Assembly (NCBI RefSeq): GCF_004123145.1
Contig: NZ_SDKC01000001.1
Location: 2,451,501-2,515,500 of the forward strand
Direction of reading: 5' to 3'
Length of the DNA stretch: 64,000 bases
Source: Blautia faecicola
GTDB taxonomy: Bacteria; Bacillota; Clostridia; Lachnospirales; Lachnospiraceae
Under the pieces are notes generated by a model, which saw nothing but the letters and a program-made list of their open reading frames with translations, ran no database searches and had not been told where the DNA came from. Shown here in pieces: positions 49,571 to 56,853 of the stretch; position 1 is the stretch's first letter; every line of letters starts with the position of its first letter. Both the position numbers and the translations under genes were made by a program.

Positions 49571-49903
49571 TTAACACCAGCAATAAATCTTCTCCGGTCT
49601 CTGTTCCATCTGCGGACATTCTCCCGGGAGATAACCGGCTTCTTTCATATAAGAGACCGGCACATCTGCACTCTCTTTTTTCATGCTTACTTCATTTCCC
49701 TGGCGGTCGAGCAGTTTCATCTTCAGGCTGCCATCGATCAGATACGGTCCGACCAGAATACCATCCAGATCCATACCAAAGTTGCGGCTCTGGATCATAT
49801 GCAGCAGTCCATCATTCATCTCTCCACCATTTTTTCTGATGTCATAGATCAGGAATCCGTTCTCTGTTCCCTGATATTTATGAAAAATAATCTGTCTGGC
49901 CAT
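49571..49903 (-). CDS. DapF-like N-terminal-domain-only protein
   Basis: This is a 110-residue protein. HKYQGTENGFLIYD and SRNFGMDLDGILVGP followed by SLKMKLLDRQGNEVSM resemble the first 75 residues of diaminopimelate epimerase (HGLGNDFI..., DRNFGIGADGVI...). The catalytic Cys motif CGNGIR and the whole second half are missing, and the tail (GECPQMEQRPEKIYCWC) is unrelated. AAAGGAGTAAAGGAT precedes ATG, so it is probably expressed. It is either a truncated remnant or a repurposed small protein. Confidence 0.55.
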   Translation of the reverse strand: MARQIIFHKYQGTENGFLIYDIRKNGGEMNDGLLHMIQSRNFGMDLDGILVGPYLIDGSLKMKLLDRQGNEVSMKKESADVPVSYMKEAGYLPGECPQMEQRPEKIYCWC

Positions 49904-50054
49904 ATCCTTTACTCCTTTTCGTTTTTCGCCTCTTGATACTTTTATTATAGCAGAAATTTTTCAAATAAATTTTCTTTTTCTGCTGTATATATTCAAAATA
50001 GTGCTGTATACTGACAATAACAAGCTTATATAGCATACCACAAAGGAGGCTGCC

Positions 50055-50897
50055 ATGCCAGATATTTATCAGAAAAGCGGTTATCTCAACAGTCCGTTCC
50101 GGCTGTTTTATCTTGAAGACCTGCCCGGGCGGGAATATACCTACCATTATCATGATTTCCACAAACTGCTGATCTTTCTGAACGGAACGGTAAGTTACCG
50201 GGTGGAAGGCCGGGAGTACGATCTGAAACCGGGCGATCAGGTGCTGATTCCTGCCGGCGAGATCCACTGTCCGGTGGTTCATCCCAGTACCACCTATACC
50301 AGGCTGATCGCGTATATCTCGCCGGATTATTTTTCATCCCTTTCCGGGGAATGTGATCTCTCCGGATGTTTTTCGCATGCACTCGAAGCGCATGAAAATC
50401 TGATCCGCATTCCCGATTATTTTTCCGGCTCGCTGTATCCGGTCCTGCAGGAGCTGATCGGAACCTTTTCTTCGGATGATTTTGGCACCCCTTTTTATCA
50501 GAAGTTAAAATTCGCAGAATATCTGCTGCTGTTAAACCGCTACCTGTTACAGCAGGAAAATCAGAAGATTTCCCTGGTTCTTCCCACCGCAAACCCGCAG
50601 ATTTTACAGATTCTTGACTATATCAATGCTCACCTGACCGAAGATCTGTCCATCGATCGAATCGCGGACGCTGCCTTTCTGAACCGTTCCTATCTGATGC
50701 ACCTGTTTCGTGACGAAACCGGGTATACGATTGGAAAATATGTAACAGAAAAACGTCTCTATCTGGCAAACCATGCCATCGAACAGGGCGTTTCTGTCAC
50801 CGATGCCTGCTATCAGAGCGGATTTCGCAACTATACAACCTTCTATCAGGCGTATCGAAACAAATATCACAAATCTCCGAAGCAGGCACGAAAATAA
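50055..50897 (+). CDS. AraC-family regulator
   Basis: The 280 residues comprise an N-terminal cupin (about 15-90; YTYHYHDFHKLLIFLNGTVS, GDQVLIPAGEIHCPV) and a C-terminal AraC domain (about 180-278; LSIDRIADAAFLNRSYLMHL, VTDACYQSGFRNYTTFYQAY). AAAGGAGG precedes ATG. It converges on a MATE gene with the two stop codons separated by one base, and is the likely local regulator of that pump or of genes elsewhere. Confidence 0.88.
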   Translation: MPDIYQKSGYLNSPFRLFYLEDLPGREYTYHYHDFHKLLIFLNGTVSYRVEGREYDLKPGDQVLIPAGEIHCPVVHPSTTYTRLIAYISPDYFSSLSGECDLSGCFSHALEAHENLIRIPDYFSGSLYPVLQELIGTFSSDDFGTPFYQKLKFAEYLLLLNRYLLQQENQKISLVLPTANPQILQILDYINAHLTEDLSIDRIADAAFLNRSYLMHLFRDETGYTIGKYVTEKRLYLANHAIEQGVSVTDACYQSGFRNYTTFYQAYRNKYHKSPKQARK

Positions 50898-50898
50898 T

Positions 50899-52278
50899 TT
50901 AGTTTGCTGTCATCTGCGCTTTTCTCTGTTTTTCCCATTTTCGCATCGTGTAAATATAATACGGAATTAACGGGATCAGCGCAGAGATCCATGCCGCCGG
51001 GTCTGCCAGACATACACCGGCAAAACTGGTGTGTCCTGCTAGCAGCATAATAATTCCGGTTCTTGCCACCAGTTCAAAGATTCCGCCGACCATCGGCACC
51101 AGACCATAGCCCAGTCCCTGCAGGGCATTCCGATACAGGAAGATGCTTCCAAGGAACGGATAGCACCAGAATACTGTGTGGAAGTAGGTTTCCGCCACAC
51201 CCAGTACCTGTATCTCCGATGCATCAATAAATAAAAGTGCCATATATCTTCCGAGGAAATACAGGATCAGCATGGCAAAGACGCTGTATACAAGGATCAT
51301 CAGCTGCGTACAGCGCACACCCTGTTTGACTCTGTCCATTTTCCCCGCTCCACGGTTCTGTCCAACATAGGTAGCAATGGTCGCACCAAAAGCGACAAAT
51401 ACGGTACTGAAAATATTCTGCAGTTTTCCTGCTGCCGAAAAACCTGCCATATAATTTTCCCCGTATACATTGATTGCCCCCTGCACCACAATGACACCGA
51501 TCGCAGTAATGGAAAACTGCAGTGCCATCGGAATACCGAGTGCCAGAAGTTTTCCCATCTCCTGAAAAGAGACCGTAAAGTTTTCTTTTTTCAGATGCAG
51601 AATCGGGAACTTCTTCACAATATAAATCAGACATAAAACAGCTGAGATTGCCTGTGCAATTACGGTTGCATAAGCACATCCTTCCACGCCCATTCCCACG
51701 TAGATGATAAATACAATATCCAGCAGTACATTGATCACCGCCGAAATGATCAGAAAATAGAGCGGTGATTTGGAATCTCCAAGCGCACGCAGAAATGCTG
51801 CCAGCGCGTTATAGGCTGCCGTTACGATCAGTCCGGCGTATATGATTCCCATATAGGAAGTTACATCCGGCATGATCTCTTCCGAATAATTCATCAGATG
51901 CAGGATCGGGCGGTTGGCGATCTCAAAGCCTATCGTCATCGACACCGCAAAAGCCACCATCAGATAGATGGACATTGCCACATAGTGACGCATCCGGTCG
52001 TATTTTTTCGCACCGAACCACTGTGCCACGAGAATCGCAAATCCACTGCTCAGTCCATTCAGCCATCCGGTGACAAAAAACATCAGCGAACCGGTACTTC
52101 CGATCGCCGCCAGCGCCCGCACTCCGAGGAACTGTCCTGCCACGATGGAATCTGCGATGTTATAAAACTGCTGAAAGATGTTTCCGAGAAACATGGGAAT
52201 CATAAACTGTATGATCAGCTTGATCGGACTCCCGGATGTCATATCCCGGATCGTACTGTTTCCCCCGTTTTTTTCCAT
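50899..52278 (-). CDS. MATE-family efflux transporter
   Basis: This 459-residue protein has 12 predicted transmembrane segments with IPMFLGNIFQQFYNIADSIV and FGATIATYVGQNRGAGKMDR, the typical MATE half-repeats. It is closer to the 22202-23539 pump (shared FQQ[FL]YN) than to the 44261-45619 pump. Substrate unknown. It converges on the AraC gene without an obvious terminator. Confidence 0.92.
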   Translation of the reverse strand: MEKNGGNSTIRDMTSGSPIKLIIQFMIPMFLGNIFQQFYNIADSIVAGQFLGVRALAAIGSTGSLMFFVTGWLNGLSSGFAILVAQWFGAKKYDRMRHYVAMSIYLMVAFAVSMTIGFEIANRPILHLMNYSEEIMPDVTSYMGIIYAGLIVTAAYNALAAFLRALGDSKSPLYFLIISAVINVLLDIVFIIYVGMGVEGCAYATVIAQAISAVLCLIYIVKKFPILHLKKENFTVSFQEMGKLLALGIPMALQFSITAIGVIVVQGAINVYGENYMAGFSAAGKLQNIFSTVFVAFGATIATYVGQNRGAGKMDRVKQGVRCTQLMILVYSVFAMLILYFLGRYMALLFIDASEIQVLGVAETYFHTVFWCYPFLGSIFLYRNALQGLGYGLVPMVGGIFELVARTGIIMLLAGHTSFAGVCLADPAAWISALIPLIPYYIYTMRKWEKQRKAQMTAN

Positions 52279-52377
52279 TTCCTGTTTCCTTTCTTTTTTC
52301 TTTTCTCCTCTTACAATTTTTGTTACCTATGGTATTATAATCATTCCGCGGAAAAATGCAATGATTTTTTCTGCTAA

Positions 52378-52421
52378 TTCAAAAGAGATCCCCCGGCACA
52401 TTCCTCCAGAAGATCTCTTTT
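52378..52421 (-). terminator. Terminator of the CDF exporter gene
   Basis: AAAAGAGATC (52421-52412) pairs with GATCTCTTTT (52390-52381) on the minus strand. Confidence 0.75.
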
Positions 52422-52447
52422 CTGCTTTTCGCAGTCCGTTATTCATT

Positions 52448-53584
52448 TTACCAGTCTGTCTCCGGGTCAAAGGTGATATCAGCCTGGTATTCCTCTCCCG
52501 CTCCCTGGTTTAGAAAGTTCTCCAGTGCCTCTTTAATCTCTTCCTCTTTTCCCTGCAATTCATCCGGAATCACCAGGTCAAAAACCACTTTGGTCTTATC
52601 GTCACACGAATGCATCCGGAAATCATGCATTGCAAGACGGCTGTCTTTGTCTGCCAGCCACTGTCTCACCAGTTTCTGCATCCGGTTGATCTCCACGTCG
52701 TCTGTGATCACTGGATCCAGATGGATCACCAGATTCGTTCCGTATTCTTCCAGACATTTCCGTTCGATCTGATCCACCACCTCATGACATGCCAGCAGAT
52801 TGTCGTCTTTGTCAAATTCCACATGAACACTTGCATAGCATTTTCCCGGACCGTAATCGTGCACCATCAGGTCATGACAGCCAAGTACCATCGGATAAGT
52901 CATGATCTCCTGTGTCAGTTCTTTTCGAAAATCGGATTTCACGCCTTCGCCGAGAAGCGGTGAAATCGTATCTCTTGCAAGCCCGATGCCGCTCCAGAGG
53001 ATAAAGACAGCGACCAGAATTCCCATGATTCCGTCCACTTTCCATCCAGTTGCATGTTCCACTAGTGCAGCGATCAGAACGGCTGTTGTTGTCAGTACAT
53101 CATTTCTGCTGTCCGCCGCGGTGGCCAGCAGAGTCGTGGAATCGATCTTTTTTCCCATCCGGGTGTTAAAGATCATCATTCCCGCTTTCACCAGGATCGA
53201 TGCGATCAGGACAATCATCGAAAGCAGAGAAAATTCAACTGCCACCGGATGAAGCACCTTCTCCACCGAACTTTTTGCCAGCTCGAATCCGATAAACAAG
53301 ATCATCACTGCCACCGTAAGGCTTGCCAGATACTCGAACCTTGCATGTCCGTAAGGGTGTTCTTTATCTGCCGGTTTCTCTGCCAGTTTGAATCCGGTCA
53401 GCGTCACGATGGAACTTGCCGCATCGGACAGGTTGTTTAAGCCGTCTGCTGTAATCGACATGGAACCCGCAAGTTTTCCGACCGCCAGCTTGCTTCCCGC
53501 CAGACAGACATTACACACAATCCCCACCAGACCGGACAGCTTTCCAAGCGTTGCACGTTTTGCAGAATCATCTTTTTGTTTCAT
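52448..53584 (-). CDS. Cation diffusion facilitator (Ni2+/Co2+ exporter)
   Basis: The 378 residues have six transmembrane segments and a C-terminal cytoplasmic domain (about 205-378) that dimerises on metal. Site residues are visible in SITADGLNNLSDAASSIVTL and KEHPYGHARFEYLASL, then ATAADSRNDVLTTTAVLI. ATG 53584 is 8 nt after GGAGG; the upstream ATG at 53599 overlaps it. A NiCo riboswitch precedes the gene, so export of nickel or cobalt is more likely than zinc. Confidence 0.92.
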   Translation of the reverse strand: MKQKDDSAKRATLGKLSGLVGIVCNVCLAGSKLAVGKLAGSMSITADGLNNLSDAASSIVTLTGFKLAEKPADKEHPYGHARFEYLASLTVAVMILFIGFELAKSSVEKVLHPVAVEFSLLSMIVLIASILVKAGMMIFNTRMGKKIDSTTLLATAADSRNDVLTTTAVLIAALVEHATGWKVDGIMGILVAVFILWSGIGLARDTISPLLGEGVKSDFRKELTQEIMTYPMVLGCHDLMVHDYGPGKCYASVHVEFDKDDNLLACHEVVDQIERKCLEEYGTNLVIHLDPVITDDVEINRMQKLVRQWLADKDSRLAMHDFRMHSCDDKTKVVFDLVIPDELQGKEEEIKEALENFLNQGAGEEYQADITFDPETDW

Positions 53585-53669
53585 AAGTTTTACCTCCATT
53601 TTTCAACTTATGCCTGCAACATTTTTCTGTTATTCTCCCGTGCTTTTTGAATGTTTTCTTTTTTACACT

Positions 53670-53780
53670 AAAAAACACCCATGGGACAATATAAGTAAAC
53701 TACTGTCCCACAGATGTCGCTTTCTCATCTGCTGCCCTCACCGGGCCCGGCCCCATGGATCTCCATCGCCTGCTCAGTTT
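53670..53780 (-). promoter_or_regulatory. NiCo (czcD) riboswitch with overlapping terminator
   Basis: Minus-strand features match the class: P1 AAACT/AGTTT (53780-53776 with 53701-53697), CUGAGCAGGCG, the GCCGGGC segment, CAGAUG...CAUCUG, and GUGGGACAGU. The 3' strand CATCTGTGGGACAGT can instead pair with ATTGTCCCATGGGTG, directly followed by T6 (53675-53670), forming a terminator. Metal binding would prevent termination and switch the exporter on. Confidence 0.88.
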
Positions 53781-53916
53781 GTACTGTAGATTGATATGCA
53801 GTGCAAATTGCGTTTTGAGTATCTTATCATACCTTTTGGTGGTTAGCAAGAGCTTTCAAATTCGAACTTTTGTTAGTTCTGAATAAAATATATTTCAGTA
53901 ATCTGACCTGTATATC

Positions 53917-54309
53917 TTACAGATCCCCCAGCGTCTCTCCCAGTGCCAGTACCGCGTTTCGCACACATTCCGGGCACTCGCAGAGGACTTTTCCGGTTCC
54001 AGCACCTTTGAGTTCCTTGCAGATGGTAGCTCCGCTTTTTTCAGAAAATTTCTGCAGGATTTCTCTGGAAAATCTTGGTGTGCCTTTTCCTTCTGTCAGG
54101 ACACCCGCCGTCATAACTGCACCGATCAATGCCCCACAGGTACTCTCCAGACTTCCCATCCCCGCCGCAAATCCTGCTGTCAGTTCCATCAGTTCTTTTT
54201 CGTCTGTGGAAATCTTATCTTCAAATACCTTGATCACCGCCTGCGTGCAGTTGCACGCTCCTGTCGCTTTATATTGTGCAGCCTGGGCTGCACGTTCTTC
54301 AATCGTCAT
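53917..54309 (-). CDS. C_GCAxxG_C_C-family putative redox/metal protein
   Basis: This 130-residue protein has the conserved Cys pattern: TGACNCTQAVIKVF, GSLESTCGALIGAVMTAGV (the family's GCAxxG-like region) and KVLCECPECVRNAVLALGE. Such proteins are found in anaerobes as predicted cysteine-based redox or metal-binding proteins. There is no experimental role that I know of. The Cys residues would suit Fe-S or heavy-metal binding. Confidence 0.82.
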   Translation of the reverse strand: MTIEERAAQAAQYKATGACNCTQAVIKVFEDKISTDEKELMELTAGFAAGMGSLESTCGALIGAVMTAGVLTEGKGTPRFSREILQKFSEKSGATICKELKGAGTGKVLCECPECVRNAVLALGETLGDL

Positions 54310-54383
54310 CTTTTGTGTTCTCCTTTATTTTATGTAAAAGAAAAATCTTTCTTATCTACATTATAAATGGTTTACACTTTTAG

Positions 54384-54845
54384 TCAATGCAGGATTGTAT
54401 ACATCTTTTCCGGGAACTGGTGCCGGTTGTTTTCCTGCACCGTAAATTTCACATTACATTTTCCCCATTTTGCAGCCTCATAGAGTTGTTTCGCCATCGG
54501 AAGACAGTCATCATCCTCCGAACCGCAGAAAATCCGAAGCGCAATATTCTTTTCCCTGATTGCAGAAACCACAGTTTCCGCATGCTCCTCCAGAACCGGG
54601 ATCCACGGGCCTTGCAGGATCATCAGATCACAGCGCACAGATGTAAATGCTATTGCGCGTAAAAGCATATCGCATCCGGCTGAGAATCCACCACATGCGA
54701 TGCTCTCATATTCTTTCTTTTGCACCATTTTCATCGCTCCTGCCACCGGTAAGTAAGAACGCATGTCATAACTCCAGCGATACGTTCCATATCCTTTTTC
54801 AGCAATTTCCAGTGTTTTTTCCAGAATATTATTTTCTTTGATCAT
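54384..54845 (-). CDS. Short alpha/beta-hydrolase-fold protein (N-terminally truncated?)
   Basis: The 153 residues contain the nucleophile elbow CGGFSAGCDML, a candidate Asp in FCGSEDDDCLPMA and a His in ENNRHQFPEKM, the order of an alpha/beta-hydrolase triad. The first strands of a full fold (about 80-100 residues) are missing, so it may be truncated or a minimal family. ATG 54845 has AAAGGAAAG upstream. It follows a membrane protein gene on the same strand. Confidence 0.6.
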   Translation of the reverse strand: MIKENNILEKTLEIAEKGYGTYRWSYDMRSYLPVAGAMKMVQKKEYESIACGGFSAGCDMLLRAIAFTSVRCDLMILQGPWIPVLEEHAETVVSAIREKNIALRIFCGSEDDDCLPMAKQLYEAAKWGKCNVKFTVQENNRHQFPEKMYTILH

Positions 54846-54883
54846 ATTCGCTTTCCTTTCCATCTCCAATTTTTCTATATATA

Positions 54884-55258
54884 TCATTTTTTATGTTTTT
54901 TCATTGTTCTCCCATAAACTGTTATTTCTCCATTACAGAGTTGAAAAACGGGCAACTCCTTTTTATGCAGCCACTTCCAGATCCACACGGTCAGAAACAG
55001 ATTTGCACCCACAAAGCAGCCCACATACCCGCAAAAGCCCAACATCCATCCGGGCAGGAGCATAAATCCAACGAACAGCAATACCATATATCCGAAACCG
55101 CCAAATACTGTGAGTACTACCGGTCCTCCCTGTTTCATGGGCATGATCTCGTTGGTCCATGTCAATGTCGGCATTTTAACTCCAAGAAACAGACCAGCCA
55201 GTGCCATGAGCAGCACATAAGAGCCTGAAAAAAGAAGAAGCATCAATATCTGTATCAA
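54884..55258 (-). CDS. Hypothetical membrane protein, 124 residues
   Basis: Not recognised. It has three predicted hydrophobic segments (ILMLLLFSGSYVLLMALAGL, PVVLTVFGGFGYMVLLFVGF, MLGFCGYVGCFVGANLFLTV) and a basic cytoplasmic tail (YGRTMKKHKK). The interior resembles the end of a larger ABC-2-type permease, so it could be a fragment. It lies in a same-strand cluster with the DUF2975-like gene and the hydrolase. Confidence 0.5.
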   Translation of the reverse strand: MIQILMLLLFSGSYVLLMALAGLFLGVKMPTLTWTNEIMPMKQGGPVVLTVFGGFGYMVLLFVGFMLLPGWMLGFCGYVGCFVGANLFLTVWIWKWLHKKELPVFQLCNGEITVYGRTMKKHKK

Positions 55259-55355
55259 ATGCAGAGGATAAACTGCTACCCGAGCACATAATACACAAAA
55301 GCAGCGGTAAACCTGTTAAAAGAAGCTGCATCGATGCTCCGCTGTCTGTTACGTT

Positions 55356-55811
55356 TCACCCGATATTCTCTACCGTGTTTTCCACCTGCATAAAACCTGC
55401 AAGAATCCCCTCTGCAATACTTCCTGCCATCGCGCAGCCGGTTGGAACAGCAATCGTCAGAATCCCAAGTCGCAACAGCTCTTTTGCCCCGGCAGATGTG
55501 AATGGGGTTTCCGCTTTCTGTTCGTTTCTGAAATAGCTTTCTGCGAACTTCGCCAGCGCAGCTTCTCCGGCACATACAAGCAAACTTCCAGACAGCGTTG
55601 CAGCAATGCTCCGACCATTATATCCATATTTCTCATAGATCAGCCCATGCAGAGTAATAGCACCGATTCTGAGCAGTTCTCCGTTTCCAAAACCCATACT
55701 GAGCATTCCTGCGATGCATCCACAACAGCCGATCACAGCAAAAATAAAAGCTGTTTTGCTGAGGATTTCTCCTAGTTTAGAAAGTTTCTGAATCGTATGG
55801 AGTGATTTCAT
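55356..55811 (-). CDS. Small membrane protein, DUF2975-like
   Basis: This 151-residue protein has about three to four hydrophobic segments (TAFIFAVIGCCGCIAGMLSM, RSIAATLSGSLLVCAGEAAL, LRLGILTIAVPTGCAMAGSI). The motif FAESYFRNEQKAETPFTSAG followed by LLRLGILT resembles DUF2975 proteins; this match is from memory and tentative. ATG 55811 follows GAGGAG at 7 nt. It belongs to the cluster headed by an ArsR-like gene. Confidence 0.6.
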   Translation of the reverse strand: MKSLHTIQKLSKLGEILSKTAFIFAVIGCCGCIAGMLSMGFGNGELLRIGAITLHGLIYEKYGYNGRSIAATLSGSLLVCAGEAALAKFAESYFRNEQKAETPFTSAGAKELLRLGILTIAVPTGCAMAGSIAEGILAGFMQVENTVENIG

Positions 55812-55911
55812 TGTGATTCTCCTCTCCTGAATTTTCATTTATCGTTCCGCTTCTTAAAATTTATATTTTCAATAAAATAACGCAGAGTGAATCTGACTCC
55901 TTCCATCAGTT

Positions 55912-56100
55912 TCAGCTCTGCGTCTTAGCGTCTGGCTTTTTCGAACGTGTGATATGAAATTGTTGTAGATTGATCAGTTCCTCCCGTTTACACTTCGGGC
56001 AAAAGAGAAGAAAATTTTTCAGAACAGTATCTTCGCGGATCCATACGCGGGTCTTGCTGTGACAGCTCGGACACAGCAGCCATTGTCCCTGTTTCTCCAC
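55912..56100 (-). CDS. Cys-rich KTR domain protein
   Basis: This 62-residue zinc-ribbon protein has LLCPSCHSKTRVWIREDTVL and LLFCPKCKREELINLQQFHI, ending KKPDAKTQS. This is the Cys_rich_KTR family, common as a small gene on Tn916-like and other conjugative elements in Firmicutes. The start is GTG 56100, 3 nt after the stop of the ArsR-like gene. No integrase or conjugation genes are nearby, so it may be a leftover of an old element. Confidence 0.8.
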   Translation of the reverse strand: MEKQGQWLLCPSCHSKTRVWIREDTVLKNFLLFCPKCKREELINLQQFHITRSKKPDAKTQS

Positions 56101-56103
56101 TTA

Positions 56104-56613
56104 CTACATCACCTTCCCATCTATCGGGGCTGAGATTACTGTGATCTGCCTTGTTTTGCTCCCTTCACATACTTCGGTGTTCATGTACTTCATCGCAATC
56201 TGATTGATCTCCGTAAGAAAATCCATAAATTTTTCATCTGTCAGAGTCAGCGTACAGGTACTCATCATCAGCATATCCTTTCGTGGGTCCACATGCTCTC
56301 CGGAAAAATATTTTGCAAACGATGCACAAATATTCAAAAGCGCCATCTGCACCGTCGCACCTTCCGCATCATCCATCTCCATGAAACTTTTATTCAGCTG
56401 ATAAATGCTTTCCACCGTTCCGCGAATCCGATTTTCCCCCACCACGGTAATCATGGAATTGTCCGTCAGGATCTTCATATGGCGATACAGGCTTGCACTT
56501 GGGATATCTGGCAACGCCTTCCGAACCTCTTTGACTGTACCGGTTTCGTGAATCAGAAAATATTGAATGATCCTCTGCCGAACCGGATTCATCACAATTT
56601 CAGCGATCTCCAT
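56104..56613 (-). CDS. ArsR-type winged-helix regulator with C-terminal domain
   Basis: The 169 residues begin with a winged helix (about 3-75: MNPVRQRIIQYFLIHETGTV, SASLYRHMKILTDNSMI). The C-terminal 90 residues (ATVQMALLNICASFAKYFSG, TCTLTLTDEKFMDFLTEINQ) probably bind a ligand or dimerise. AAGGAGTG precedes ATG. It is the first gene of the small same-strand cluster KTR protein - membrane proteins - hydrolase and likely regulates it (inference). Confidence 0.8.
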   Translation of the reverse strand: MEIAEIVMNPVRQRIIQYFLIHETGTVKEVRKALPDIPSASLYRHMKILTDNSMITVVGENRIRGTVESIYQLNKSFMEMDDAEGATVQMALLNICASFAKYFSGEHVDPRKDMLMMSTCTLTLTDEKFMDFLTEINQIAMKYMNTEVCEGSKTRQITVISAPIDGKVM

Positions 56614-56798
56614 ATTTTATTATCACTCCTTCAATTATTCTATATTTTTATTATATTCTTATTTTTGAAAATATCAAGATTATTTTATTCTACCGTTTGG
56701 CTTTGTGTATAAAGAATGTGCTTTGCAGGAAAGCAATTTCCCGTAAAACGAGATAAAATACGCTTCGCGAATTTTACTCGTTGCTCGCGTAAGTAAAG

Positions 56799-56834
56799 AA
56801 AAATCCCGGAAACCTAAAGGTTTCCAGGATTTTT
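56799..56834 (-). terminator. Terminator of the giant surface protein gene
   Basis: AAAAATCC-GGAAACC pairs with GGTTTCC-GGATTTTT. The preceding stretch 56745-56790 contains ACTCGTTGCTCGCG, the end of the 63-bp repeat. Confidence 0.85.
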
Positions 56835-56853
56835 ATCGTCTCTTTCGAGATCA

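Noticed and set aside
55276-55575. 99-residue minus-strand frame in the KTR cassette
   Set aside because: Overlaps the DUF2975-like gene out of frame, has Arg/Cys-rich shadow composition and no ribosome binding site.
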